DNA of 64,000 nt from Haloimpatiens sp042688525 (GCF_042688525.2 NZ_JBHWAB010000001.1:1488001-1552000); one strand, 5' to 3'. Shown: positions 45,792 to 54,317, numbered from the stretch's first letter. Notes: a model not told the origin generated them from the letters alone. Numbers and translations are program-made.

Positions 45792-46323
45792 TAAGTTAAC
45801 TTTAATAAGAATAATTTTAGTTCCAGTTTTTCTTATATTTATTACAGTTAAAGTTATTCCTTATGGGACTTTAATTGCAACAATTATTTTTATAATAGCA
45901 TCTTTAACAGATAAACTTGATGGCTATATAGCCAGAAGTAGAAATCAAGTAACTAAGTTTGGAAAGTTTATGGATCCTCTAGCAGATAAACTTTTGGTAA
46001 CTGCTGCCTTAATTTTGCTAGTAGAATTTCATGTAATTAATACATGGGTTGCTACTATTATAATAGCAAGGGAATTTGCTGTAACAGGATTAAGAACTAT
46101 AGCTGCGTCAGAGGGAATAGTAATAGCTGCTAGTTGGTGGGGAAAGATAAAAACCGTTACTCAAATGGTTGCAATAATTTTCTCTTTAGTAAATCAAACA
46201 TATCCAAATATAGTATTTGAAACTATTGCAAAATATTCAATAATTGCTGCAGTAATTATCACTATTATTTCGGGTGTAGATTATTTTGTTAAAAATAAAC
46301 AAGTATTTGATGAAATAGAATGA
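45778..46323 (+). CDS. pgsA: Phosphatidylglycerophosphate synthase
   Basis: PgsA makes phosphatidylglycerol phosphate from CDP-diacylglycerol (CdsA product) and glycerol 3-phosphate. The 181-residue membrane protein has the CDP-alcohol phosphotransferase signature in TDKLDGYIARSRNQ and KFGKFMDPLADKLL (about residues 42-70). ATG 45778 is nine bases after TAGGAG inside rimO. The rimO-pgsA-recA order is common in Firmicutes. Confidence 0.96.
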   Translation: MNLANKLTLIRIILVPVFLIFITVKVIPYGTLIATIIFIIASLTDKLDGYIARSRNQVTKFGKFMDPLADKLLVTAALILLVEFHVINTWVATIIIAREFAVTGLRTIAASEGIVIAASWWGKIKTVTQMVAIIFSLVNQTYPNIVFETIAKYSIIAAVIITIISGVDYFVKNKQVFDEIE

Positions 46324-46358
46324 TTTAAAACATAAAAAGTAGTCAATAATTTAAAATG

Positions 46359-46392
46359 AAAGTTCCTGCAAATATAAAGTAGGAACTTTTTA
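46359..46392 (+). terminator. pgsA terminator
   Basis: AAAGTTCCT (46359-46367) pairs with AGGAACTTT (46381-46389), then TTTA, directly upstream of the recA promoter. Confidence 0.8.
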
Positions 46393-46398
46393 TATAAG

Positions 46399-46427
46399 TT
46401 GACCAATACAAGAATATATTGTATAAT
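46399..46427 (+). promoter_or_regulatory. SigA-type promoter for recA
   Basis: TTGACC (46399-46404) and TATAAT (46422-46427) have a 17-base spacer, giving a strong promoter with its start point inside the LexA box. Confidence 0.85.
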
Positions 46428-46429
46428 AA

Positions 46430-46441
46430 GAACAGATGTTC
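46430..46441. promoter_or_regulatory. LexA (Cheo-type) SOS box of recA
   Basis: GAACAGATGTTC matches the Gram-positive LexA operator GAAC-N4-GTTC exactly. It begins three bases after the -10 element, so LexA bound here would block transcription start. Confidence 0.85.
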
Positions 46442-46471
46442 GAAAGGATGGTGAACCCAATAGGGATAAGT

Positions 46472-47517
46472 ATGAATAATGATAAAATGAAAGCTTTAGA
46501 ATCTGCTATGAGTCAAATACAAAAACAATTTGGCAAAGGTGCAGTAATGAAATTGGGAGATCAAGAAATTGCAAAATTAGAGTGTATTTCAACTGGATGT
46601 TTAAGCTTAGATATAGCTTTGGGTATAGGGGGAGTTCCTAAAGGAAGAATAGTAGAAATATATGGACCTGAATCATCTGGTAAAACAACAGTAGCACTTC
46701 ATATAGTTGGAGAAGCTCAAAAAAAGGTGGAGCAGCAGCATTTGTAGATGCAGAACATGCACTAGATCCTAGTTATGCAGAAGCTTTAGGAGTAGATGTA
46801 GAAAATTTAATTGTATCTCAACCAGATACAGGAGAGCAAGCATTAGAAATAACTGAGGCTTTAGTAAGGTCTGGAGCAGTTGATATAGTAGTCATAGACT
46901 CAGTTGCGGCCCTTGTCCCAAGAGCAGAAATTGAGGGAGAGATGGGAGATTCACACGTAGGACTTCAAGCAAGACTTATGTCACAAGCTTTGAGAAAATT
47001 AACTGGATCAATTAATAAATCAAAATGTATAGTTGTTTTTATAAATCAGCTTAGAGAAAAAGTAGGAATAATGTTTGGAAATCCTGAAACTACTCCTGGT
47101 GGAAGAGCATTAAAATTTTATTCTTCAGTAAGAATGGATGTAAGAAAAATTGATAACATCAAACAGGGAGATCAGATGTTAGGTAATAGAACAAGAGTAA
47201 AAGTAGTTAAGAATAAAGTAGCTCCTCCATTTAAACAAGCAGAATTTGATATTATGTATGGAAAAGGAATATCTAAAGAAGGTAATGTTTTAGATGTTGG
47301 AGTTAAAGAAGAGATAGTAAATAAAAGTGGAGCATGGTTCTCATATAAAGATACAAGATTAGGTCAAGGAAGAGAAAATGCAAAACAATTTTTAAGGGAT
47401 AATACAAATATATTATCTGAAATAGAAAATAAAATAAGAAAAAAATATGATTTAGTTCAAGATAGTAAAGAAGTAAAACAAGAAGAAAATCAAAAGTCTA
47501 AAAAACTGCAAAAATAA
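46472..47517 (+). pseudogene. recA: recA, recombinase A, interrupted by a single-base frameshift
   Basis: RecA drives homologous recombination and SOS induction. ATG 46472 follows AGGGAT and opens MNNDKMKALESAMSQIQKQFGK, with Walker A GPESSGKTT. After EAQKK the zero frame reads VEQQHL and stops at 46745-46747. The -1 frame continues perfectly (GGAAAFVDAEHALDPSYAEAL, VIDSVAALVPRAEIEGEMG, FINQLREKVGIMFGNPETTPG) to 47517. Restoring one A to the A7 run at 46719-46725 gives a normal protein of 348 residues. No other defect is visible. It may be a sequencing indel, a true mutation, or a frameshift site (A_AAA_AAG in the zero frame). Promoter and SOS box are intact. Confidence 0.93.
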
Positions 47518-47533
47518 TTTTTGCAGTTTTTTT
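47501..47533 (+). terminator. recA terminator
   Basis: AAAAACTGCAAAAA (47501-47514) pairs with TTTTTGCAGTTTTT (47518-47531) and overlaps the recA stop codon. Confidence 0.9.
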
Positions 47534-47728
47534 AAAGAAATTTTTAAAATATATAAAAAAATTGTTTAATATTTTCTAATTAATGTTATAATATAGAGTG
47601 TGCTGGTGAATGTCTGTAATCTTGACATTAATTTAAAAGTAATATAAAATAAATACAAATACTGGTTGATTATGTACAATTTATTTGTAAAATTTTCAAA
47701 TAAGACACCTTTTTAAGCTTCAACTTTG

Positions 47729-47761
47729 CTCCTTTTAATGGATACACGACAAGCAAAGGAG
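47729..47761 (+). promoter_or_regulatory. Possible hairpin hiding the rny ribosome site
   Basis: CTCCTTT (47729-47735) is complementary to AAAGGAG (47755-47761), which is the core of the rny ribosome site. An upstream GACACC at 47704-47709 could pair with GGTGTT just after it. The 230-base leader could therefore control rny translation; this is a prediction only. Confidence 0.4.
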
Positions 47762-47769
47762 GTGTTTTC

Positions 47770-49305
47770 ATGTTAATTTACGTACTTGGAATAGCTGCTT
47801 TTATACTTGTGGCAATTTGTGTGATAATTTATGTAAGAAAAAATATATCACAAGCAAATATTGGAAAAGCGGAGGAACAAGCTCGTAACATAGTTGAAGA
47901 AGCCAAAAAAGAGGCTGATTCAAGTAAGAAAGAATCTATTTTAGAGGCTAAAGAAGAAATACACAAATTAAGAAGTGATTTGGAAAAAGAATCAAGAGAA
48001 AGAAGGAATGAACTCCAGAGATTGGAAAGGAGAAACATTCAAAGAGAAGAAGCTTTAGATAAAAAGAGTGATTTATTAGAAAAGAAAGAGGAAAATATTA
48101 ATAAAAAACTTGAAGATATCAAAGAAAAGAAGGATAGTATTGAAGATTTATATTTACAGCAGAAGCAAGAGCTTGAAAAAATATCAAATCTGACATATGA
48201 AGAAGCTAAAGAACTATTATTAGATCAAACAAGAAAAGAGATAAGACGTGATATTGCAGTTATGATTAAGGAAGAAGAAGCAAAAGCAAAAGAAGAAAGT
48301 GATAAGAAAGCTAGAGAAGTCATAACATATGCTATTCAAAGGTGTGCTGCAGATCATGTAGCAGAAACCACAGTTCATGTTGTAGCTCTTCCAAATGATG
48401 AAATGAAGGGTAGAATCATAGGAAGAGAAGGAAGAAACATAAGAACTTTAGAAACTCTTACTGGTGTAGATTTAATAATAGATGACACGCCAGAGGCAGT
48501 AATCCTTTCTGGATTTGATCCGATTAGAAGAGAAGTAGCTAGGATTGCTCTCGAAAAATTAATAGTTGATGGTAGGATTCATCCTGCAAGAATTGAAGAA
48601 ATGGTTGAAAAAGCTAAAAAAGAGGTTGAAAATATTATTAGAGAAGAAGGCGAACAGGCTACATTTGAAACCGGTATACATGGACTTCATTCTGAAATTA
48701 TAAGATTATTAGGAAGATTGAAGTATAGAACAAGTTATGGACAAAATGTATTAAAGCATTCTATGGAAGTATCTTATTTAGCTGGGTTAATGGCATCAGA
48801 ATTAGGTATAGATCCTTCACTAGCAAAAAGAGCAGGATTACTTCATGATATAGGTAAAGCAGTTGATCATGAGATAGAAGGTCCACATGCTTCGATAGGT
48901 GCTGAAGTGGCTAAAAAATATAAGGAAAGTGCACTAATTGTTAATGCTATTGAAGCACATCATGGTGATGTAGAGCCTCAATCTTTAGAAGCAGTGCTTG
49001 TTCAAGCAGCAGATGCTATATCAGCAGCTAGACCAGGCGCAAGAAGAGAAACATTAGAAGCTTACATCAAGCGTTTAGAGAAGTTAGAAGAAATTGCAAA
49101 TACATGTGAAGGTGTAGAAAAATCTTATGCTATACAAGCTGGTAGAGAAATAAGAATAATGGTTAACCCTGAAGATGTTGATGATGTTGAATCAGTGCAA
49201 ATTGCAAGAAATTTAGCTAAAACAGTTGAAGATGAACTTGAATATCCAGGACAAATAAAAATTAATGTTATAAGGGAAACACGTGCAGTAGAATATGCAA
49301 AATAA
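47770..49305 (+). CDS. rny: Ribonuclease Y
   Basis: RNase Y is the membrane-bound endoribonuclease that initiates mRNA decay in Firmicutes. The 511-residue protein has one N-terminal membrane segment (about 3-22), a long coiled coil (about 30-190), a KH domain (MKGRIIGREGRNIRTLETLTG, DLIIDDTPEAVILSGFDPIRRE) and an HD domain with the metal pair in GLLHDIGKAVDHE (about 358-370). AAAGGAGGTG lies seven bases before ATG 47770. It sits between recA and spoVS, the standard order. Confidence 0.97.
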   Translation: MLIYVLGIAAFILVAICVIIYVRKNISQANIGKAEEQARNIVEEAKKEADSSKKESILEAKEEIHKLRSDLEKESRERRNELQRLERRNIQREEALDKKSDLLEKKEENINKKLEDIKEKKDSIEDLYLQQKQELEKISNLTYEEAKELLLDQTRKEIRRDIAVMIKEEEAKAKEESDKKAREVITYAIQRCAADHVAETTVHVVALPNDEMKGRIIGREGRNIRTLETLTGVDLIIDDTPEAVILSGFDPIRREVARIALEKLIVDGRIHPARIEEMVEKAKKEVENIIREEGEQATFETGIHGLHSEIIRLLGRLKYRTSYGQNVLKHSMEVSYLAGLMASELGIDPSLAKRAGLLHDIGKAVDHEIEGPHASIGAEVAKKYKESALIVNAIEAHHGDVEPQSLEAVLVQAADAISAARPGARRETLEAYIKRLEKLEEIANTCEGVEKSYAIQAGREIRIMVNPEDVDDVESVQIARNLAKTVEDELEYPGQIKINVIRETRAVEYAK

Positions 49306-49316
49306 AATATGTTATT

Positions 49317-49373
49317 AAAATCCTTTTGAATTTTGTAAATCATAGAAAAATTACAAAATTTAAAAGGATTTTT
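49317..49373 (+). terminator. rny terminator with very long stem
   Basis: Bases 49317-49338 pair with 49352-49373 over about 22 bp with a single G-T pair, then TTT and CAATAATTT. The descending arm also contains the -35 element of the putative SigH promoter of spoVS. Confidence 0.88.
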
Positions 49374-49391
49374 CAATAATTTGTAGAATAT
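49363..49391 (+). promoter_or_regulatory. Putative SigH promoter of spoVS
   Basis: AAAGGATTT (49363-49371) fits the SigH -35 consensus RNAGGAWWW and GTAGAATAT (49383-49391) fits the -10 consensus RNNGAATWW. The spacer is 11 bases. spoVS is SigH-dependent in Bacillus subtilis, which supports the call. Confidence 0.72.
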
Positions 49392-49447
49392 GATATATAG
49401 AGAATACAATAATCATACTAAAAAAGTTTGACAATAGGAGGTTTGTT

Positions 49448-49708
49448 ATGGAGGTATTAAAAGTTTCAGCAAAATCAACACCTAATAAAGTTGCAGGAGC
49501 TCTAGCAGGTGTATTAAGAGAAAAAGGAGCTGCAGAAATACAAGCTATTGGAGCAGGAGCTATAAATCAAGCTATAAAAGCGATTGCTATTGCAAGAGGA
49601 TTTGTGGCACCGAGTGGTATGGATCTTGTATGTATACCAGCTTTTACAGATATTGACATTGATGGGGAAGAAAGAACTGCTATAAAACTTATTGTTCAAC
49701 CAAGATAG
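49448..49708 (+). CDS. spoVS: Stage V sporulation protein S
   Basis: SpoVS is a small Alba-like protein needed for normal spore coat and septation timing in Bacillus. The 86-residue sequence is almost invariant in the family: EVLKVSAKSTPNKVAGALAG, VLREKGAAEIQAIGAGAINQ, then RGFVAPSGMDLVCIPAFTDI. AGGAGG precedes ATG 49448. It stands alone between the rny and spoVS terminators, with its own putative SigH promoter. Confidence 0.97.
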   Translation: MEVLKVSAKSTPNKVAGALAGVLREKGAAEIQAIGAGAINQAIKAIAIARGFVAPSGMDLVCIPAFTDIDIDGEERTAIKLIVQPR

Positions 49709-49739
49709 TGTTTATAATACAAAATGAAAATGTTTTCTT

Positions 49740-49778
49740 AGAACTTGTTTTTAAGTTATTAAAAACAAGTTCTTTTAA
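49740..49778 (+). terminator. spoVS terminator
   Basis: A perfect 15-bp stem (AGAACTTGTTTTTAA at 49740-49754 and its complement at 49759-49773) with a GTTA loop is followed by TTTAATTTT. Confidence 0.9.
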
Positions 49779-49841
49779 TTTTAACAAAAATATATTAAAA
49801 TTTTATAGAATGCATTTTTATTTATGAAGGGAGACAGAATA

Positions 49842-50714
49842 ATGCAAGGAATTAATGTAAAGGAAATTATTAAGTTAATGCGTCCAAAACAGTGGATTAA
49901 GAATTCTTTTGTTTTTGCAGCTATAATTTTTTCTGGCAATCTATTAAATATATCAATATTAAAAAATAATATTAGTACATTCATAATATTTTGTTTAACA
50001 TCCTCTTTTGTGTATGTATTAAATGATATTATAGATATTGAAAAAGATAGATGTCATCCGGAAAAGAAAAATAGACCTCTTGCCAGTGGAAAGGTATCAA
50101 AAGTACAAGGAATTGTATTAAACATAATGCTATTTATTGTAGTTGTAATATTAGGATTAAGTTTAAACTATAAAATATTAGCTGTATGTATTTTTTATAT
50201 GGTTATGAATATTTTATATTCTTTTAAGTTAAAAAACGTAGTAATAATCGATGTTATGATAATAACATTAGGATTTGTTTTGAGAGTACAAAGTGGTAGT
50301 ATAGCAACACAAGTAAATTTGTCACCATGGCTAATATTGTGTACAATATTATTATCATTATTTTTAGCTTTAAATAAAAGAAAAAGTGAAATAAAGATGC
50401 TAAAAGGGGATAGTTCAAAACATAGAGCTATACTTAAAGAATATTCTATAGAATTAATAGATAATATGCTTGGCATAATAACACCGTCTATATTTATAGC
50501 ATATTGTTTATATACATTTAGTTCTGTTCAAAGCAGTAACATGATGTGTACAATTGCTTTTGTATTATATGGTATTTTTAGATATCAATATCTTATGGAG
50601 AAGAAAAATATAGGGAAAAAACCAGAAGATATTTTTACAGAAGATATACCATTTTTAATAAATATAGTATTGTGGGTTATTTCAGTATTAGTTATAATTT
50701 ATTTTAAGTTATAG
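49842..50714 (+). CDS. UbiA family prenyltransferase, decaprenyl-phosphate phosphoribosyltransferase-like
   Basis: The 290-residue membrane protein has about eight or nine membrane segments. The first UbiA aspartate motif is NDIIDIEKDRCHPEKKNRPLASGKVS (about 62-87), split here only by normal residues, and the start is LMRPKQWIKNSFVFAAIIFS. That start and the RPLASG run match UbiA members that move phosphoribose onto polyprenyl phosphate, as in mycobacterial arabinan synthesis. Substrate and product here are inferred. ATG 49842 follows GAAGGGAG by eight bases. It leads a three-gene run with a GT39-like protein and a small EamA protein. Confidence 0.8.
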   Translation: MQGINVKEIIKLMRPKQWIKNSFVFAAIIFSGNLLNISILKNNISTFIIFCLTSSFVYVLNDIIDIEKDRCHPEKKNRPLASGKVSKVQGIVLNIMLFIVVVILGLSLNYKILAVCIFYMVMNILYSFKLKNVVIIDVMIITLGFVLRVQSGSIATQVNLSPWLILCTILLSLFLALNKRKSEIKMLKGDSSKHRAILKEYSIELIDNMLGIITPSIFIAYCLYTFSSVQSSNMMCTIAFVLYGIFRYQYLMEKKNIGKKPEDIFTEDIPFLINIVLWVISVLVIIYFKL

Positions 50715-50776
50715 AAAATAATTTTAATAAAAGTAATCAATGCAGTTTAGAAAAAATTATAAGGAGTCTTGAAAGT

Positions 50777-52057
50777 ATGTTTAGTAGAAGTGTAAATAAA
50801 AGCACATATTATTATAAGGTAATTGGTATATTAGGAATTATGTTGAGTGTATTATGGGTAAGTTTTATAAATACTCAACCATTTTCTGATTTTAAATATT
50901 ATCATGAATTAGCAGTACAAATTTCTCAAGGGGGAGCTTGGGGAGATACATATACATCTGTAGGATATCCAATTGTATTGGGGTACATATATAAAATATT
51001 TGGGACTAATATAATGATTGGCAAAATATTTAATTTGATTTTATATTCTTTAAATATATTATTACTGAAAAAGATATTAGATAATGTTAATATAGATGAA
51101 AAAAAATCTAAAATAGTTTTTACCATATTTGTTTTATTTCCTGCAAATATTTTTTATGTTTCTATATTAGGTACTGAAACATTTTTTACTTTTTTAATAT
51201 TGCTTGTAACATTTCTATATTTTAGTAAGTTAAAATATAAGTATATTGTAGTAGGAATTGTTACAGGTTTAGCTACAATGGTAAAACCATTTTTTATTGC
51301 ATTCTTTTTTGCAGTATTCTTAATGGAAATTATATTCAACAAAAATTTAATTCATGCTTTAAAAAAGTCATTAATAGTTTTAGTTATTGCATGTTTAGTT
51401 ATTGCTCCATGGATATATAGGAATACTAAATTAAATGGACAATTTACTACTGTATCAAATAATGGAGGAATTGTACTTTATATAAATAACAATTCACAAA
51501 ATCAACTAGGAAGATGGATGCCAGCTGCAGATGTGGAAAATTCTTTAGTAAAAACTGAAGAATATAAAAAAGCAAGTATGACAGAGAAAAATAAGATGCT
51601 TACTAAGGCTGCTAAGAGTTGGATAAAAGAGCATCCAAAGCAGTTTTTTACACTAGGTGTTAAAAGATTAATAAATACGTATGTATTAGGAGATGACCTT
51701 GGATACAGCTTAAATGGAGTTGGAATAGATTCTAATACTGGTTATAGTATGATTAAATATTATGGATGTGTAAAAGCAGTTATATTTCTTTTATCAATCT
51801 TATCTATTTTAATGTATACAATATATACTTTAGTTAACCTGATTCAAGGTAGAATTTATGAATTAGAAAAATTTAAAGTTTATATGTTATTAATATTTTA
51901 TATGTTTACAGTTGTATACTTTATTACAGAAGGACAAGCAAGATACGCATTCCCTTTGATTTTTATAGCTGTTTTCATGTTTTATGATTTTATAGAGAAG
52001 ATAATTAATACATTTTTATATAAACGTAGTGCTAGTATTTTTATAAGTGGTAAATAA
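50777..52057 (+). CDS. GT39-like (PMT/ArnT-type) membrane glycosyltransferase
   Basis: The 426-residue protein has about ten or eleven membrane segments. The first periplasmic loop has the acidic patch PFSDFKYYHELAVQISQGGAWGDTYTSVGYP, as in ArnT/PMT-type GT-C enzymes that use polyprenyl-phosphate sugars. The middle part VKPFFIAFFFAVFLMEI is followed by a soluble domain (about 215-300) and more membrane segments. Acceptor and sugar are unknown. It lies 62 bases after the UbiA-type gene and 27 before the EamA gene, so the three probably act together. Confidence 0.78.
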   Translation: MFSRSVNKSTYYYKVIGILGIMLSVLWVSFINTQPFSDFKYYHELAVQISQGGAWGDTYTSVGYPIVLGYIYKIFGTNIMIGKIFNLILYSLNILLLKKILDNVNIDEKKSKIVFTIFVLFPANIFYVSILGTETFFTFLILLVTFLYFSKLKYKYIVVGIVTGLATMVKPFFIAFFFAVFLMEIIFNKNLIHALKKSLIVLVIACLVIAPWIYRNTKLNGQFTTVSNNGGIVLYINNNSQNQLGRWMPAADVENSLVKTEEYKKASMTEKNKMLTKAAKSWIKEHPKQFFTLGVKRLINTYVLGDDLGYSLNGVGIDSNTGYSMIKYYGCVKAVIFLLSILSILMYTIYTLVNLIQGRIYELEKFKVYMLLIFYMFTVVYFITEGQARYAFPLIFIAVFMFYDFIEKIINTFLYKRSASIFISGK

Positions 52058-52084
52058 GTATTTATATTGTAAGGAGAGAAAAGA

Positions 52085-52441
52085 ATGATTGTTACTATAT
52101 TGATATCAGTATTTTTAGGAGCGTTAGGGCAAGTTCTTGTAAAAGTTGGAGCGCCTAGTTTAAATCTAAATTTTCATGGCATAAACTTATTTTATAGTAT
52201 AGTAGGTATACTAAAAAATTTACCAGTAATGTTAGGGATAGTGTCTTATGGGACAAGCTTTTTATTGTGGATTAAAGTATTAAGTAAAGTTGAATTAAGT
52301 TATGCATATCCTATGGTGAGCTTAGGATATGTAATAGTAATGATTTTTTCATATTTTTTATTTAAAGAGAATATATCAATTATGAGAGTTGTAGGTGTTT
52401 TATTTATAATTATTGGAGTAATGTTAATTGCAAGAAGTTAG
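52085..52441 (+). CDS. Small EamA/SMR family membrane protein (ArnE-like)
   Basis: The 118-residue protein has four membrane segments, a single EamA half unit with LGALGQVLVKVG at the start and SYAYPMVSLGYVIVMIFSYFLFKE then MRVVGVLFIIIGVMLIARS. It resembles ArnE/ArnF flippase subunits and SMR exporters. Next to a UbiA-type phosphoribosyltransferase and a GT39-like enzyme, a role in flipping a polyprenyl-phosphate sugar is the best guess. AAGGAG precedes ATG 52085. Confidence 0.72.
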   Translation: MIVTILISVFLGALGQVLVKVGAPSLNLNFHGINLFYSIVGILKNLPVMLGIVSYGTSFLLWIKVLSKVELSYAYPMVSLGYVIVMIFSYFLFKENISIMRVVGVLFIIIGVMLIARS

Positions 52442-52579
52442 GACTATAAAAATGTTTACATTGAAGGCAAAAAGTGATATATTAGTTAATAGATGAATAA
52501 CTTCTTTCATTTTTCAAAAAAAGATGTAAATTATTCATAAATGTCTATGTTAAATTTCATGAATCGTGGAGGGATAAAA

Positions 52580-53770
52580 ATGATTTTCTCAAAAAAAGCA
52601 CAAAAAATTTCAACATCATTAACATTAGCAATTACAGCTAAGGCAAAACAAATGAAGGCAGATGGAATTGATGTAGTTGGTTTTGGTGCAGGTGAACCAG
52701 ACTTTGATACACCAGAAAACATTCAAAATGCAGCTGTAAAGGCTATTAAAGAAGGAAAGACAAGATATACTGCTGCATCAGGAATTAATGAATTAAAATC
52801 AGCTATTATAGATAAATTTTTAAAGGATAATAATTTAAAATACGAATCAAATCAAATAATAGTATCTACTGGTGCAAAACAATGTTTAGCAAATGTTTTT
52901 CAAGCAATTTTAAATCCAGGAGATGAAGTAATAATTTCTGCACCTTATTGGGTAAGCTATCCAGAACTTGTTAAATTAGCAGATGGAGTACCTGTATTTG
53001 TTGAAACTGATGAAAATAATGAATTTAAATATAACTTAGAAAGTTTAAATAAAGTAGTTAGTGATAAAACAAAGGCTATTATTATAAATAGTCCTAATAA
53101 CCCAACAGGTACCGTATATAGTGAAGAGGAATTAAGAATGATTGCAGAATTTGCTAAAGAACATGATTTAGTAATAGTTTCTGATGAAATATATGAAAAA
53201 TTACTATATGGGAATGAAAAACATGTAAGTATAGCAACTTTATCTGAAGATGCATATAGCAGAACTATAGTAATTAATGGAGTATCTAAATCTTATGCAA
53301 TGACTGGTTGGAGAATAGGATATGCAGCTGGAAATAAGGAAATAATAAAATTAATGTCAAACATTCAAAGTCATATGACATCAAATCCAAATTCTATAGC
53401 ACAATATGCTTCAGTAGAAGCTTTAAATGGTAGTCAAGATGATGTTATGGCAATGATAAAAGAATTTAAAAATAGAAGAGATTACATGGTTAAGAGAGTA
53501 AATGAAATTAGTAACATAAGTTGTATAAAGCCTAAAGGTGCTTTTTATGTTATGGTAAATATATCAAAAGTATTAGGAAAGAATTTTGAAGGACAAGCAA
53601 TAAAGGATTCATTAGATTTTGCTAGGATTTTATTAGAAAAGGAAAAAGTAGCAGTTGTTCCAGGAGCAGCATTTGGAGTAGATAGCTTTATTAGACTTTC
53701 TTATGCAACTTCAATGGAAAGTATAGAAAAAGGACTAGATAGAATAGAGAATTTTGTAAAAAATATATAA
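52580..53770 (+). CDS. Pyridoxal phosphate-dependent aspartate aminotransferase family (class I)
   Basis: The 396-residue protein is a class I/II aminotransferase of fold type I. It has VVGFGAGEPDFDTPENIQNAA, SPNNPTGTVYSEEEL, VSDEIYEKLLYG and the PLP lysine in NGVSKSYAMTGWRIGYAAG (about 233-251), and the substrate arginine in FIRLSYATS. It resembles aspartate aminotransferase type Ib (AspB/AspC of Bacillus). The exact amino donor is not provable from sequence. ATG 52580 follows GTGGAGGG; an upstream in-frame ATG at 52541 has no ribosome site. It stands alone. Confidence 0.9.
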   Translation: MIFSKKAQKISTSLTLAITAKAKQMKADGIDVVGFGAGEPDFDTPENIQNAAVKAIKEGKTRYTAASGINELKSAIIDKFLKDNNLKYESNQIIVSTGAKQCLANVFQAILNPGDEVIISAPYWVSYPELVKLADGVPVFVETDENNEFKYNLESLNKVVSDKTKAIIINSPNNPTGTVYSEEELRMIAEFAKEHDLVIVSDEIYEKLLYGNEKHVSIATLSEDAYSRTIVINGVSKSYAMTGWRIGYAAGNKEIIKLMSNIQSHMTSNPNSIAQYASVEALNGSQDDVMAMIKEFKNRRDYMVKRVNEISNISCIKPKGAFYVMVNISKVLGKNFEGQAIKDSLDFARILLEKEKVAVVPGAAFGVDSFIRLSYATSMESIEKGLDRIENFVKNI

Positions 53771-53861
53771 TATTTTAAAAGTTTCAATATACTATTTATA
53801 ATTTAACTGTTTACTGATATAGTATTACTAAATAGATTATTAGTTGGGAAGGTGATACTAT

Positions 53862-54317
53862 ATGTTAAAAAATATTGATGTGCTGCTTCCATTAAAAGGA
53901 GAAATTATTCCTATTATAGAGGTTGAAGATTATCTTTTTAATAAAAAAATAATGGGAGAGGGAGTAGCTATAAAGCCCAAAGATAACTTTATATATTCTC
54001 CAGTGGATGGAGAGGTAAAATTTATATCTCCTAATAATCATGAAATTTTAATAAGTACTAAGGAAAATTTAGAAATATTAATACATTTAGGATTAGATAC
54101 AGCAAAGTTTGATGGAAGAGGTACAGCTAGTTATGTTAAAAGTGGGGATATAGTGAAAAAGGGAGATAAGTTAATATTTTTTGATAGAGAATATATAGGA
54201 ACAAAAGCCTCGTTAACCACTCCTATTGTAATAACAAATACAGAGATAATGAGATCGTTGGAAATAAATTATGAAGCAATTAGTAATAAAGATGTATTAA
54301 TGACAGTTATTATTTAA
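53862..54317 (+). CDS. Free-standing EIIA-Glc-like PTS protein
   Basis: The 151-residue protein has the EIIA-Glc fold pattern IYSPVDGEVKFISPNNHEILISTKENLEILIHLGLDT, with the two active-site histidines in NHEILI and LIHLGLDT (about residues 68 and 83), then GDIVKKGDKLIFFD. It carries no fused IIB or IIC domain, as for Crr of enterobacteria and YpqE of Bacillus, so it should pass phosphate from HPr to a separate permease. It lies about 100 bases upstream of ptsH, which has its own promoter. Confidence 0.88.
   Translation: MLKNIDVLLPLKGEIIPIIEVEDYLFNKKIMGEGVAIKPKDNFIYSPVDGEVKFISPNNHEILISTKENLEILIHLGLDTAKFDGRGTASYVKSGDIVKKGDKLIFFDREYIGTKASLTTPIVITNTEIMRSLEINYEAISNKDVLMTVII

Noticed and set aside
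46942..47517. A separate gene starting at the internal ATG 46942
   Set aside because: The frame is open back to the A7 run and encodes unbroken RecA sequence; the ATG has no ribosome site. It is the 3' part of recA.
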